Shown one piece after another: positions 24,785-35,712 of a stretch of 61,653 nucleotides of DNA. The notes beneath the pieces are model-generated. The model searched no databases and was not told where the DNA came from. It saw only the letters and a program-made list of their open reading frames with translations. The stretch is from positions 1 to 61,653 of the forward strand of contig JACZKS010000031.1 of the NCBI GenBank assembly GCA_014859895.1, given 5' to 3'. The stretch is from Rhodospirillales bacterium. Its GTDB lineage: Bacteria; Pseudomonadota; Alphaproteobacteria; Rhodospirillales; Shumkoniaceae. How positions within the stretch are numbered: position 1 is the stretch's first letter; the number at the start of each line of letters is the position of its first letter. The translations under genes and the position numbers were made by a program.

Positions 24785-24825
24785 GCGCCCCTGGGGCGCG
24801 AGCCTTGGCGGCTCACAGAGCCGCC
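24785..24825. terminator. Twin perfect hairpins between prmC and DUF4167
   Basis: GCGCCCC-T-GGGGCGC at 24785-24799 and GGCGGCTC-ACA-GAGCCGCC at 24807-24825 are both perfect. They lie 49-89 bases beyond the prmC stop on the minus strand. No T run follows, so they are probably mRNA 3'-end or rho-related structures rather than a classical terminator. Confidence 0.45.
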
Positions 24826-24873
24826 CGCGGGGCTCAACCTAGACAGGTTTGCGGCGTATTCCAACCTTTTTTT

Positions 24874-25772
24874 TCAATATTTTTCAGGACGCTGCCGGAT
24901 CGCGACCACGCAACGCGGGGTTCCCCCGAGGTCGGGCATGCACGTCACCACCTGCAATCCGGCGTCGGCCAGGATGTCCGCCACCGCCGCCGACTGTCCC
25001 TGGCCGATCTCGAGGAATGCGGCCCCGTCGTCGACGAGCCGGCTGAACACGTGCGGCGCCAGGGCGCGGTAGGCGGCCAGTCCATCGGCGCCGCCGGCCA
25101 GCGCCAGCCGAGGCTCGTAGCGGCCCACCTCGGGGTCCAGTCTTTCCAGGTCTCCTTCCGCGATGTAGGGCGGATTGGCGACGATCACCTGGACGCGCTC
25201 GTTAAGGTCGCATCCCCAATCGCCGGCAACGAAACGGGCCCGGCCCGCCATGCCGAGGGCATGTGCGTTGTCGCGGGCAACGGCGAGGGCGGCGGGGCTG
25301 ATGTCGATCCCGGTTCCGATGGCCGACGGCCACTCGCTCAACAGGGCCAACAGCAGGCAGCCGGTGCCGGTGCCGAAATCCAGCACGCGCAATCCGGCAC
25401 CGCCGGGATAGTCGCGCGCAGCCGCCCAGGCCAGCGCCGCCTCGACGAGGGTCTCGCTATCCGGGCGCGGGGTCAGGGTGGCGGCTGTAACGCGGAAGGC
25501 AAGGCTCCAGAACTCGCGCTCGCCCACGATGTGGGACATCGGTTCGCGGCGCTCGCGGCGACCGAGCAGTTCGGCGACGCGTTGGGCGGCAAGGGCATCG
25601 ACGGCGTCGTCGCGGCGGGACAACAGCGCGGCGGTATCCAGCCCCAGCGCCATGCCGACGATGAGCCGGGCATCGAGACGGGCCGATTCCACGCCGGCAC
25701 CCGCCAGACGGTTTGCCGCGCCGGCGACGAGAGCCCCGACGGTGACGACGCCCGGCCGGGACGGCACCGCGT

Positions 25773-25776
<4 letters not shown>
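24874..25776 (-). CDS. prmC: Release factor glutamine methyltransferase PrmC
   Basis: A 300-residue class I methyltransferase of normal length. The N-terminal helical domain (1-100) is followed by the SAM-binding motif [15 protein letters not shown] near residue 131 and the N5-glutamine signature NPPY at 201-204. It methylates the Gln of the GGQ motif in release factors. Its ATG overlaps the prfA stop (ATGA), placing the modifier directly behind its substrate gene. Confidence 0.96.
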
Positions 25777-26846
<1,070 letters not shown>

Positions 26847-26852
26847 GGCTTT

Positions 26853-28193
26853 CTACCTTTCCTTGACGTCGTCGGCATCGTCCGCCACTTCCGACGGTTC
26901 CCCGGCCGCGTCATCCGCAGCGTCGAGGGCGAACAGATGATCCAGCGTGCGCGCGGCCTCGGCAAGATCAAATGCCCCAGCCTCCCTGCCCGGTCGACCG
27001 GCGGCAAGCGCCCGTAAGGCGCGCGAGGGCCCGTGCAGCAGGCGGTTGACCAGAAGCCGCGTGGCCCGCTCGGCATCGCCGCCGGCATCGGCCAAGGCGC
27101 CTGCGCGCACCTCCTCGAAATGGGCGCGCAGGCGGGTCAGCGCCGGCGCCGCCTTGCGCTCGGCGCGGCCGTGCAGAAACGCCGCCACCTCGGCATCGAT
27201 GATCCGCCAAGCGGCGCGGGCCTCGGCCTCGCGATTGCTGCGGCCTTCCATGGCCACGCGCTCAAGGTCATTGAGGTCGTATAGAAACGCCGCGTCGATG
27301 CGATTGACCGCCGGCTCGACATCGCCCGGGATGCCGGCGTCGACGATGAACACCGGCCGGCGGCGGCGCTGGCGCAGGGCAGCGGTTACCATGTCGGCGG
27401 ACAGCACGTGCTGGCGCCGGCCCAGCGATGCCAGCACCACGTCGGCCGCCGCCAGGCGCGACACCAAATGGTCGTACGGCGCGAAATGACAGTTCAATGC
27501 GCGCGCCGAGGCCTGAGCGCGCGCCTCGGTCGGATGGATCGCCGTCAGATCGCCAAGGCCGCCTGCCAGGAGTTCGCCGGCCACCAGCTCGCCCATCTCG
27601 CCGGCACCGATCAGAAGACCGGCACAGCGGCCGAGGTTGCCGTGCAGATCGCGCGCCAGTTGCACGGCGGCGGCGGCGATCGATACCGGCCGCTCGCCGA
27701 TGGCGGTCTCGCTGCGCACCCGCTTGGCAACCGCGTAGGCCGCCTGCAGAAGCGCCTCGAGGCCGGAACCGGTCATCGCCGCCTCCCGGGCAATGCGGTG
27801 GCCGGCCTTGACCTGGCCCAACACCTGCGGCTCGCCGAGCACCTGGCTGTCCAGCGACGCTGTCACGGTGAAGACGTGGCGCACCGCCTCGGCGTCGCAA
27901 TGGACGTAAAGCTGCCCGGCCAATTCGGCGGCGTCCACGCCGGCCCGTTCGGCCATCAATGCCATCACCACGCGGCAGGCCGCCTCGCGGTCGGCATGGA
28001 AGGCCACCACTTCGACCCGATCGCACGTCGAAAGCACCATGGCATCGCTGAGGCCGGCGACGCGCAGGCGCGCCAGGAAGGCCGGAAGCTCGGCATCCTC
28101 GACGAAAAGACGGTCGCGCAGAGAGAGCGAACTCGATCGGTGATTGGCGCCGACGACGATCGGCCGCGCCGTCGTGGGTGTTCCCTCGACCAT
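26853..28193 (-). CDS. hemA: Glutamyl-tRNA reductase
   Basis: A 446-residue enzyme that makes glutamate-1-semialdehyde from Glu-tRNA, the first committed step of C5-pathway haem synthesis. The nucleophile is Cys57 in LSTCDRVE; the usual consensus is STCNR, so Asn is Asp here. An NADPH-binding domain with GAGEMGELVAGELL lies near residue 187, and a dimerisation domain is at the C terminus. The presence of HemA is notable because many alphaproteobacteria make 5-aminolevulinate by HemA-ALAS (Shemin pathway) instead; Rhodospirillales are mixed. It begins seven bases after hisS, so it is in the same operon. Confidence 0.93.
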   Translation of the reverse strand: MVEGTPTTARPIVVGANHRSSSLSLRDRLFVEDAELPAFLARLRVAGLSDAMVLSTCDRVEVVAFHADREAACRVVMALMAERAGVDAAELAGQLYVHCDAEAVRHVFTVTASLDSQVLGEPQVLGQVKAGHRIAREAAMTGSGLEALLQAAYAVAKRVRSETAIGERPVSIAAAAVQLARDLHGNLGRCAGLLIGAGEMGELVAGELLAGGLGDLTAIHPTEARAQASARALNCHFAPYDHLVSRLAAADVVLASLGRRQHVLSADMVTAALRQRRRRPVFIVDAGIPGDVEPAVNRIDAAFLYDLNDLERVAMEGRSNREAEARAAWRIIDAEVAAFLHGRAERKAAPALTRLRAHFEEVRAGALADAGGDAERATRLLVNRLLHGPSRALRALAAGRPGREAGAFDLAEAARTLDHLFALDAADDAAGEPSEVADDADDVKER

Positions 28194-28200
28194 GGCCGCC

Positions 28201-29445
28201 CTATCGGAAGCGGCCGAGGTGTTCCTCCAGAGCCGTCAAAGGCACCTCGGCCTGTTCGCCGGAATCCATGTCGCGGACGGCCGCCGCCCCTCGCGCCAAT
28301 TCGTCGCCGCCCAGGATGACGGCGGCCCTGGCGTTGAGCGCATTGGCCCGCTTCATTCGCTTGCCCAAATTGCCGGAAAACCCGAGATCGACGGAAAAGC
28401 CGGCGCGGCGCAGCCCCTGGGTCACGGCGAAGGCCCGCTCCTCCGCCTCCTCGCCGATGGGGACCACCACCAGCGGGCGCGCCAGTTTCGGCGTTCCCTC
28501 GACCAGCATGGCCAGCCGCTCGACCCCCGCCGCCCATCCGATCCCCGGCGTCTGCGGCCCGCCCATCTGGCGGATCAGGCCGTCGTAGCGGCCGCCGGCC
28601 AGCACGGTGCCCTGGGCGCCCAGGGCATCGGTGGTGAACTCGAACGCGGTGTGGCAGTAGTAGTCGAGCCCGCGCACCAGGCGCGGGTTGATCTTGTAGG
28701 GCACGCCCGCCGTTTCGAGACCTTTGAGCAATTCATCGAAGAAGCGGCGTGAATCGCCGTTCAGGCTGTCCGACATCAGGGGTGCCCCGGCAACGATCTC
28801 GCGGTCGGTCTCGTCCTTGGAATCGAGGATACGCAAGGGGTTGCGCTCCAGCCTGTCGCGGCTGTCGGCGGACAGCTTGTCCTTGTGGTTCTTGAGATAA
28901 TCGACCAGGCGTGCCCGGTAGGCGTCGCGGCTTTCGCCGTCGCCCAGGCTGTTCAGTTCGCACACCACCTTGCCGGCCAAGCCCAGCGCATCGAGGATAT
29001 GGGCGCCCAGCGCGATGACCTCGACGTCGGCCAGCGGCCTGACCACGCCCAGCAGTTCTACCCCGATCTGATGGAACTGGCGCAGGCGGCCCTTTTGCGG
29101 GCGCTCGTAGCGGAACATCGGGCCGCGGTAGAAGAACTTCAGCGGCAGGTTCTGGGCCAGCCCCTCCGAGATGAAGGCGCGCGCCACCCCCGCCGTCCCC
29201 TCGGGCCGGAGCGTGATGCGATCGCCGCCCTTGTCCTCGAAGGTGTACATCTCCTTGGTGACGATGTCCGAGGTGTCGCCGAGCGTGCGCGCGAACACCT
29301 CGGTGAACTCGAAGATCGGCGTCGAAATCTCGGCATAACCGTAGCGCGAGGCGACGGCACGGGCCGTTTCCTCGACATGGCGATGACGGAGGATGTCGTC
29401 GGAAAGGATGTCGCGGGTGCCGCGAACCGGTTTGAGCGAGGACAT
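28201..29445 (-). CDS. hisS: Histidyl-tRNA synthetase
   Basis: A 414-residue class II synthetase. ATG 29445 begins MSSLKPVRGTRDIL, the expected N terminus; the open frame continues upstream without similarity. Motif 2 is LRPEGTAGVARAF, and the HisRS-specific elements LVRGLDYYCHTAFEF near residue 260 and GRYDGLIRQMGG follow. The C-terminal anticodon-binding domain occupies about 325-414. Lies between ispG and hemA with short gaps. Confidence 0.97.
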   Translation of the reverse strand: MSSLKPVRGTRDILSDDILRHRHVEETARAVASRYGYAEISTPIFEFTEVFARTLGDTSDIVTKEMYTFEDKGGDRITLRPEGTAGVARAFISEGLAQNLPLKFFYRGPMFRYERPQKGRLRQFHQIGVELLGVVRPLADVEVIALGAHILDALGLAGKVVCELNSLGDGESRDAYRARLVDYLKNHKDKLSADSRDRLERNPLRILDSKDETDREIVAGAPLMSDSLNGDSRRFFDELLKGLETAGVPYKINPRLVRGLDYYCHTAFEFTTDALGAQGTVLAGGRYDGLIRQMGGPQTPGIGWAAGVERLAMLVEGTPKLARPLVVVPIGEEAEERAFAVTQGLRRAGFSVDLGFSGNLGKRMKRANALNARAAVILGGDELARGAAAVRDMDSGEQAEVPLTALEEHLGRFR

Positions 29446-29462
29446 GGGCTTTCTTGGTCCGT

Positions 29463-30737
29463 TTACCGGGAGGCCGCCGTATCGGCACGGCGATCCGTGT
29501 TCTGGCCGGGGTCCGCCGCGGCGGCCCCATAGCGCGTTTCGATGTAGGTCTCGACGATCTTCTGGAATTCGTCGGCGATGCCGGGGCCGCGCAGCGTCAC
29601 CGTCTTGCGCCCGTCGATGAACACCGGCGCCGCCGGCTCCTCGCCGGTGCCGGGCAGGCTGATGCCGATGTCGGCATGCTTGCTTTCGCCCGGGCCGTTG
29701 ACGATGCAACCCATGACCGCCAGGTTCATGCTCTCGACCCCCGGATAGCGTTTGCGCCATTCGGGCATGCGGCGACGCACGAAGGTCTGGATGCGGTCGG
29801 CCAATTCCTGGAACACCGTGCTGGTGGTCCGCCCGCACCCCGGGCACGACGTCACCTGCGGCACGAACGAGCGGAAGCCCATGGCCTGCAAGATCTCCTG
29901 GGCGACAACCACTTCCTGCGTTCGATCGCCGCCCGGCTCCGGCGTCAACGACACCCGGATGGTGTCGCCGATGCCTTCCTGCAGCAGGACCGAAAGCGCG
30001 GCGGTCGAAGCGACGATGCCCTTGGAGCCCATGCCCGCCTCGGTCAGTCCCAGATGCAGGCAATAGTCGCCGCGCGCCGCCAAGTTGCGATAGACGGAGA
30101 CCAAGCTTTGCACGTTGCTGACCTTGCACGACAGGATAAGACGATCACGCCCCAGACCCAGATCCTCGGCACGTGCCGCGCTGTCCAATGCCGAAACCAC
30201 CAGCGCCTCGCGCATGACCGCCTCGGCCGTCTGCGGATGGGGCGACTTGGCGTTGTCGTCCATCAGGCGAACCAGCAGTTCCTGGTCCAGGCTGCCCCAG
30301 TTGACGCCGATGCGCACCGGCTTTTCGAAGCGCAGCGCCATCTCGATCATCGTCGAGAACTGCTTATCCCGCTTTTCGCGGAAGCCGACATTGCCGGGAT
30401 TTATGCGGTACTTGGCCAGGGCTTCCGCACAGGCCGGATAATCGGTGAGCAGTTTGTGGCCGACGTAATGGAAGTCGCCGATCAGCGGCACCGCCACGCC
30501 CTGGGCGTCGAGGATGTCGCGGATGCGCGGCACCGCCGCCGCCGCCTCCGGCCGGTCCACCGTGATGCGCACCAGTTCCGAACCGGCTCGGGCCAAGGCG
30601 GCCACCTGTGCCGCCGTTCCCTCGGCGTCCGCCGTGTCGGTGTTGGTCATCGATTGCACGACGATCGGCGCGTTGCCGCCGATGGCCACGCCACCGACGA
30701 TGACCGAAACGCTGTTCCGTCTCTGATAGGCGTTCAT
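29463..30737 (-). CDS. ispG: 4-hydroxy-3-methylbut-2-enyl-diphosphate synthase
   Basis: A 424-residue Fe-S enzyme of the MEP isoprenoid pathway, converting MEcPP to HMBPP. The N-terminal TIM barrel ([19 protein letters not shown] near residue 28) is followed by the cluster domain with SCPGCGRT near residue 305 and [10 protein letters not shown] near residue 350, supplying the three [4Fe-4S] cysteines and the key Glu. It is longer than E. coli IspG (372) because of a barrel insertion and a roughly 20-residue polar C-terminal tail. Confidence 0.95.
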   Translation of the reverse strand: MNAYQRRNSVSVIVGGVAIGGNAPIVVQSMTNTDTADAEGTAAQVAALARAGSELVRITVDRPEAAAAVPRIRDILDAQGVAVPLIGDFHYVGHKLLTDYPACAEALAKYRINPGNVGFREKRDKQFSTMIEMALRFEKPVRIGVNWGSLDQELLVRLMDDNAKSPHPQTAEAVMREALVVSALDSAARAEDLGLGRDRLILSCKVSNVQSLVSVYRNLAARGDYCLHLGLTEAGMGSKGIVASTAALSVLLQEGIGDTIRVSLTPEPGGDRTQEVVVAQEILQAMGFRSFVPQVTSCPGCGRTTSTVFQELADRIQTFVRRRMPEWRKRYPGVESMNLAVMGCIVNGPGESKHADIGISLPGTGEEPAAPVFIDGRKTVTLRGPGIADEFQKIVETYIETRYGAAAADPGQNTDRRADTAASR

Positions 30738-30843
30738 GCGCTGGGCCTGTTCATCAAAGTCGCCGGCCTCCCGGGATGCCGCCGCCGTTTATTGCCGCAT
30801 CCACGCCCCTGCGGTCAACGGTGGAGTCTCACCCCCGTCGCCG

Positions 30844-30868
30844 GGGTTTCCTGAAGATATGGAAACCC
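30844..30868. other. Stem-loop just after rodZ
   Basis: GGGTTTCC (30844-30851) and GGAAACCC (30861-30868) form a perfect 8 bp stem with a nine-base loop, starting 13 bases beyond the rodZ stop on the minus strand and before ispG. No T run follows. Confidence 0.4.
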
Positions 30869-30880
30869 GCCGGAAGCGGA

Positions 30881-32200
30881 TCAATCGACGACGGCGGTTC
30901 CCGCCTTCAGCCGATCGGCTTCCAGCGTCACGTCGCGGCGCACCGCTCCGACGTCGCCGATGGCCGGGACCGGCTCGCCGTCGACCAGGATTTCCAGGCC
31001 GCCGGCGTTTCCCGTCAGCAGGCTGAGGCTCGGCTGGTTGGGAACCTGGTAGGTTTCGCCGGCCCGCAGGAGCCGGGTCACCAACAGCCGCCTGCCGACG
31101 CCGTCACGAACTTGAATCCAGCTATCCAGCTTGGCCCTGACCACGATACGCGACGAGGTGTCGGCCGGCGCATCGGTCGGAATGGCGGTCTGTTCCGCGG
31201 CGGGGCCTTCGGCTGTCGCAGCCGGCGGTACCGGCGGCTGGACCTGCGTCGTCGCCGGGGCGGCGGGCGGTGCCGGCGGCGGCGCGGGCGGCGAGGCGGG
31301 CACTTCGCTGGGTGCCGAGACGGCCGGAGGTGTCGCCACCGCTGGAGCCGGTGGGGTCGGACGGACCGGCGACGCCGCCGGTGCTCTCGGTTCGCTGGCC
31401 GGCGGCTCGACCCGGGCAACGGGTGGCGTTTGGGAAGGCTCGGACGGGGCCGCGGGAGTAACCGGGGCGACGGCCGGCGGTATCGGCGTCGGCGGAGGAA
31501 CCGTCACCGGCTTGCTCGACACTTGCGGCTGCGGCGACGGAACAGGTGCGGTACTCGCCGGTGGCTGCGATGGACTGGGGGCCGGCGCGGGAGTGTCTGC
31601 CGGCGGGGCAACAGTCTGGCCGGCCGGCGGCGGCGATGCCGGTGCCGCGGGCGCCGCGGCTTCCGGGGCCGATGACGGCGCGCCGCCCGTGGCTTCCGGC
31701 GGCATGGTGGAGGGAGTTGTTGTCGGCGCCTCGCCATCGCCGCGGATCATCGCCGTCAGGCGGTCGGGCAGCGGCGAGACGAGATCGTCGAGAAAAGATT
31801 GCTTGGACGTCCCCAGGTACCAGGCGCCATACGCCACGGCCGCCATCAGGATGCCGACGAAGACGATGGCGCCGCCCGGCGTGCTGCGCTCCGCAATAGG
31901 CGACGGGAAGACCAGATCGCTCCTGCGCTCCAGGTTCTCGGCCTCGGCCTTGAAACGGCGCACCACCTCTTCGCTGTCGAGCCCCAGATGCTCGGCGTAG
32001 GTCCGAACGAAGCCAATGGCGTAGGCCGAACCCGGAAGCTCCTGATAGCGTCCGTCCTCGATGGCCTCCAGAAACGGATAACGGATGCGCAGCAGAGCCG
32101 CGATATCTTGCAATTCCTCGCCACGCCGCAACCGCGACGCCCTGAGCAGCGCCCCAACGCCGGGCTCGTATCCGTGACCTTGGCCGATCTCAGCGTTCAT
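30881..32200 (-). CDS. rodZ: RodZ-like cytoskeletal membrane protein
   Basis: A 439-residue single-pass membrane protein. A cytoplasmic helix-turn-helix domain (15-85; GALLRASRLRRGEELQDIA, then FLEAIEDGRY) is followed by a linker and a transmembrane helix at about 110-130. A very Pro/Ala-rich periplasmic stalk (about 155-340) leads to a C-terminal DUF4115 beta domain beginning RIVVRAKLDSWIQVRDG. RodZ links MreB to the wall-elongation machinery. The stalk is longer and more repetitive than in E. coli (337 residues in total). Confidence 0.88.
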   Translation of the reverse strand: MNAEIGQGHGYEPGVGALLRASRLRRGEELQDIAALLRIRYPFLEAIEDGRYQELPGSAYAIGFVRTYAEHLGLDSEEVVRRFKAEAENLERRSDLVFPSPIAERSTPGGAIVFVGILMAAVAYGAWYLGTSKQSFLDDLVSPLPDRLTAMIRGDGEAPTTTPSTMPPEATGGAPSSAPEAAAPAAPASPPPAGQTVAPPADTPAPAPSPSQPPASTAPVPSPQPQVSSKPVTVPPPTPIPPAVAPVTPAAPSEPSQTPPVARVEPPASEPRAPAASPVRPTPPAPAVATPPAVSAPSEVPASPPAPPPAPPAAPATTQVQPPVPPAATAEGPAAEQTAIPTDAPADTSSRIVVRAKLDSWIQVRDGVGRRLLVTRLLRAGETYQVPNQPSLSLLTGNAGGLEILVDGEPVPAIGDVGAVRRDVTLEADRLKAGTAVVD

Positions 32201-32395
32201 GATGTCCCTCGCCGAGACTGCATTCTCGCAATCTTGGCCCCTTGGTACAATGTCGTCCCCCGCGAACCAACCCCCGTTCGCATCCCTGCAAAAACTCCCT
32301 GCGGGAAAGTATTGGGACGATCAGCGTTTCGCCTTGTTATCCGGCGCACATTCTGCCCCAATATTAAGAAAATTCAAGCAAGAAAGGGCATTAAC
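32201..32395. other. Intergenic region upstream of rodZ
   Basis: 195 bp between the ptsP stop and the rodZ start. The half near ptsP is clearly AT-rich (around 32340-32400), as expected of a promoter, and contains TAATAT-like stretches. I could not fix a -35/-10 pair with confidence. Short open frames here are not convincing. Confidence 0.4.
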
Positions 32396-34666
32396 TTAAA
32401 TCATCACTCCATGATCCAGCGCGAATGTGCGCAACTTGTCCCTGACGCTGTGATCCGGAGAGTCGGAAATTCTCGCCATATAAGCGGCCAGGGGAGAGAG
32501 GGTCAGGCTGCGGATCATAGCCTTGACTCGGCCGACCGAGGAGGGCGCCATCGACAGCCGCCGGAAGCCCAGCCCGACCAACGCCATGGCGTCCAGCGGG
32601 TTGCCCGCCATCTCGCCGCACAGGCTGACCGGCACGCCGGCGGCGTCGCACTGGGCAACGATTTCGCTAAGCACTCTCAGCACGGCCGGTGAGATGGGAT
32701 CGTAGCGGTCGGCGAGGCGCGAATTGCCGCGGTCGCTGGCGAACAGGAACTGCACCAGATCGTTGCTGCCCACCGACAGGAAATCGACCCTTTTCAGCAT
32801 GCCGGGAAGCTGGAAGACCAGCGCCGGGACCTCCAGCATGGCACCCACGCAGACGCTCTTTGGCATCGGCTTGCCCTGCTTGCGCATGCGGTCGAGTTCC
32901 ATATCGAGCATGCGGCGCGCAGCATCGTACTCGGCGATCTCGGCGATCATCGGAAACATCATGCGGAGATCGCGCCCGGCGGTGGCAAGGATCAACGCCC
33001 GAAGCTGATGGCGCAGGATGAACGGCCGATCCAGACAGATGCGGATGGCCCGCCACCCCATGGCCGGATTGTCGCCGGCCGAACTGTCCCAGTAGGGCAG
33101 CACCTTGTCGCCGCCGACATCGATGGTCCGGAAAATCACCGGCTTGTCACCCGCCTGTTCCAGGATCTCGCCGTAAAGGGCGGCCTGGGTTTCGACGTCC
33201 GGAAAGTCGTGGCGGACCATGAAGGGGATTTCGGTCCGATAGAGCCCGACACCGTCGGCGCCGGTTTCGACGATCTGCGGAATGTCGATGCGCAGCCCGG
33301 CGTTGATGTGGACTTCCACCCTGACGCCGTCGCAGGTCTGGGCCGGAAGATCGCGCACCGCCGCATAGCTGGCCTTCTGGCGGTCGCGCTCGGCGATGCT
33401 GTCGCGATAGGACTGCCGCACGTTTTGGCCGGGACGGACCAGGACGCTGCCGTGGTCGCCGTCGACGATCAGCGGATCGCCCTCTTCGACGCGCCCCAGG
33501 ACACCCTTGGCCTGGCCGACCATCGGAATGTCCAGCGCGCGCGCGATGATCGCCACGTGGGCCATCGGCGAGCCTTCCTCGAGCACCACGGCACGCAGGC
33601 GCGAGCGGTCGAATTCCAGCAGTTCGGCCGGCCCCAGATTGCGGGCGATCAGCACCACGTCCTCGGGCAGCGGCACCGAGGGATTCATCTCGTCTTCGCC
33701 GACCAGATGCTTGATCAGTCGCTGGGCCAGGTCGTCGAGGTCGTGAACGCGTTCGCGCAGGTAGCGGTCCGATACCTGGCTCAAGCGCGCCCGGATGTCG
33801 TTCTGCACCTTCATGACGGCGGCTTCGGCGGTCAACCCGCCATCGATCGCCTCGCCGATACGCCCCAGCCAGCCGGCATCCTCGGCGATCATCCGATAGC
33901 TCTCGAGGATACCGCGATGCTCGCTGCCGTCGGCCAGCGTCTCGTCCTTGAGCAGGGCGTCGAGCGCCCCGTGCATGTCGGTGACAGCCAAGCGCAGCCG
34001 GGCATGTTCCTCTTCGAGGTCCTCGGCGACCAGGCGGGTGACCTGCACGTGCGGACGGGCCAGCACGGCCAGCCCCATGCCCATGCCCCGGTGGAAACGC
34101 GCCGCCGTGATCTGCAGCGGGGCCACCGCGATGCCGTCGGTCGGTATCAGTTCTTCGCCGCCGATCAGTTCGCCGCCGGCCACCATTTCGGCCAGCACCA
34201 TGGCGATGGTCTGAGCAATCTCGACTTCTTCGGCGACGTACCGCCGCCGGGTCCGGTTCTGCACTACCAGCACGCCGAGCACGCGGCCGCCGCGCAGGAT
34301 CGGGACGCCCATCAGCGAATGATAGATCTCTTCGCCGGTTTCCGGGCGGAAGACGAAGGCCGGGTGATGTTGGGCGTCGGAAAGCGCCAGCGGTCGCGTC
34401 CGCGCCGCGATGACGCCCACCAGCCCCTCGCCGACCCGGAGCCGGGTCTGGTGCACGGCGGCCTGCTTCAAGCCTTCGGTGGCGAACAGTTCAAGGACGT
34501 CGCCGGCGCGGCGGATATAGACCGAGCACACCTCGGCCCCCATGCCGCCGGCGATCAGCGACACCACGCGGTTCAGGCGATCCTGGCCGGCTCCCGCCCC
34601 CGCCATAACATCGCGGACCCGGGCCAGAAGCTGGCGCGGGGTGATTTTCGACCGAGCGCCGCTCAT
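32396..34666 (-). CDS. ptsP: PTS-Ntr enzyme I (phosphoenolpyruvate-protein phosphotransferase)
   Basis: A 756-residue protein with an N-terminal GAF domain (about 15-165) that marks the nitrogen-type EI-Ntr rather than sugar EI. The phosphohistidine is His370 in SPMAHVAIIAR; the PEP-binding TIM barrel covers about 450-740 and includes FRTIDVGGDKVLPY, SVGSNDLVQF and SLCGEMAGNP. It phosphorylates NPr and then EIIA-Ntr, linking nitrogen/carbon state to potassium and stress control. GAF sensing of glutamine/2-oxoglutarate is known for the family. It starts one base after the nmo stop. Confidence 0.95.
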   Translation of the reverse strand: MSGARSKITPRQLLARVRDVMAGAGAGQDRLNRVVSLIAGGMGAEVCSVYIRRAGDVLELFATEGLKQAAVHQTRLRVGEGLVGVIAARTRPLALSDAQHHPAFVFRPETGEEIYHSLMGVPILRGGRVLGVLVVQNRTRRRYVAEEVEIAQTIAMVLAEMVAGGELIGGEELIPTDGIAVAPLQITAARFHRGMGMGLAVLARPHVQVTRLVAEDLEEEHARLRLAVTDMHGALDALLKDETLADGSEHRGILESYRMIAEDAGWLGRIGEAIDGGLTAEAAVMKVQNDIRARLSQVSDRYLRERVHDLDDLAQRLIKHLVGEDEMNPSVPLPEDVVLIARNLGPAELLEFDRSRLRAVVLEEGSPMAHVAIIARALDIPMVGQAKGVLGRVEEGDPLIVDGDHGSVLVRPGQNVRQSYRDSIAERDRQKASYAAVRDLPAQTCDGVRVEVHINAGLRIDIPQIVETGADGVGLYRTEIPFMVRHDFPDVETQAALYGEILEQAGDKPVIFRTIDVGGDKVLPYWDSSAGDNPAMGWRAIRICLDRPFILRHQLRALILATAGRDLRMMFPMIAEIAEYDAARRMLDMELDRMRKQGKPMPKSVCVGAMLEVPALVFQLPGMLKRVDFLSVGSNDLVQFLFASDRGNSRLADRYDPISPAVLRVLSEIVAQCDAAGVPVSLCGEMAGNPLDAMALVGLGFRRLSMAPSSVGRVKAMIRSLTLSPLAAYMARISDSPDHSVRDKLRTFALDHGVMI

Positions 34667-34667
34667 G

Positions 34668-35702
34668 CTATGCTGCCCCGGCTTTTTCCCGGGATTCCAG
34701 GACCGCTTTCGCCTGGGCCATCAATTCCGCCAGAATCTCGGCCACCGGCTGTTCCCGCGTCACCATGCCGACGCTTTGGCCGGCCATCAGCGAGCCGTTC
34801 TCGATGTCACCGTCGATCACCGCCCGCCGCAACGCGCCCGCCCAGAAATGCTCGATGGCAAGATGGGCCTCTTTCGGCCCCATCTCGCCGCGATCGACCT
34901 TGCCGATCAACTCGCGCTGCATCTCCATGAACTTCTGCGTACCGGCATTTACCAGGGCGCGCACCGGGATTACCGGAAAGCGTGGATCCAGTTGCACGGT
35001 CGCCAATGCGTCGCGGGCCGAGGCACGGATGAAGGCCTGCTTGAAATTGGGATGGGCGATTGATTCGGTGGCGCAGACGAACCGCGTCCCCAACTGGCAA
35101 CCGGCCGCCCCCATCTCGAGGTAGGAAACGATCGCTTCGCCGCGTCCGATGCCCCCGGCTACGAAAATCGGCACCTCAGTCACGTGCGGCAGGATTTCCT
35201 GGGCCAGCACGCTGGTCACCACCGGGCCGATATGGCCGCCGGCCTCCGATCCCTCGATAACCAGGGCGTCGACGCCATTGCGGATCAGCCGCTTGGCGAG
35301 CGACAGCGCCGGCGCAAAACAGATGACCTTGATGCCGGCATCCTTGAGTCGGCGAATGGCGGTCCCCGGAGGCAGGCCGCCGGCCAGCACAACATGGCCG
35401 ACGCCCAGCTCGATGCACACCCCGATCAAGGCATCCAGCTCGGGATGCAGGGTGATCAGGTTGACGCCGAAGGGCTTCGCCGTCAGTGCCTGGGTAGCCG
35501 TGATCTCAGTGGTGAGCAGGGCCGGCGTCATCGCCCCGCAGGCAATGACCCCAAAGGCCCCGGCGTTGGACAGCGCGGAGACCAGGTGGCGCTCCGACAC
35601 CCACGACATGGCGCCGCCCAGGATCGCGATATCGCACCCCAGAAGGTCGCACCCCCGCCGCCAGAGCGAATCCAGTCTCGACCGAGGGGGGTGCAACATC
35701 AT
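34668..35702 (-). CDS. Nitronate monooxygenase-like flavin oxidoreductase
   Basis: A 344-residue FMN-dependent TIM-barrel enzyme of the 2-nitropropane dioxygenase family. Signature stretches are CDIAILGGAMSWVSE (N-terminal), IEGSEAGGHIGPVV with the expected catalytic-site His near residue 157, and VAGGIGRGEAI plus MGAAGCQLGTRF for FMN phosphate. It may oxidise nitronates or act as an NAD(P)H:flavin/quinone reductase; family members are often over-annotated. It lies between lysC and ptsP with gaps of 10 bp and 1 bp. Confidence 0.87.
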   Translation of the reverse strand: MMLHPPRSRLDSLWRRGCDLLGCDIAILGGAMSWVSERHLVSALSNAGAFGVIACGAMTPALLTTEITATQALTAKPFGVNLITLHPELDALIGVCIELGVGHVVLAGGLPPGTAIRRLKDAGIKVICFAPALSLAKRLIRNGVDALVIEGSEAGGHIGPVVTSVLAQEILPHVTEVPIFVAGGIGRGEAIVSYLEMGAAGCQLGTRFVCATESIAHPNFKQAFIRASARDALATVQLDPRFPVIPVRALVNAGTQKFMEMQRELIGKVDRGEMGPKEAHLAIEHFWAGALRRAVIDGDIENGSLMAGQSVGMVTREQPVAEILAELMAQAKAVLESREKAGAA

Positions 35703-35712
35703 TCGTTTCGGG

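Noticed and set aside
33008-34930. A 640-codon open frame antisense to ptsP
   Set aside because: Chance frame opposite a full-length ptsP; no motif and biased composition.
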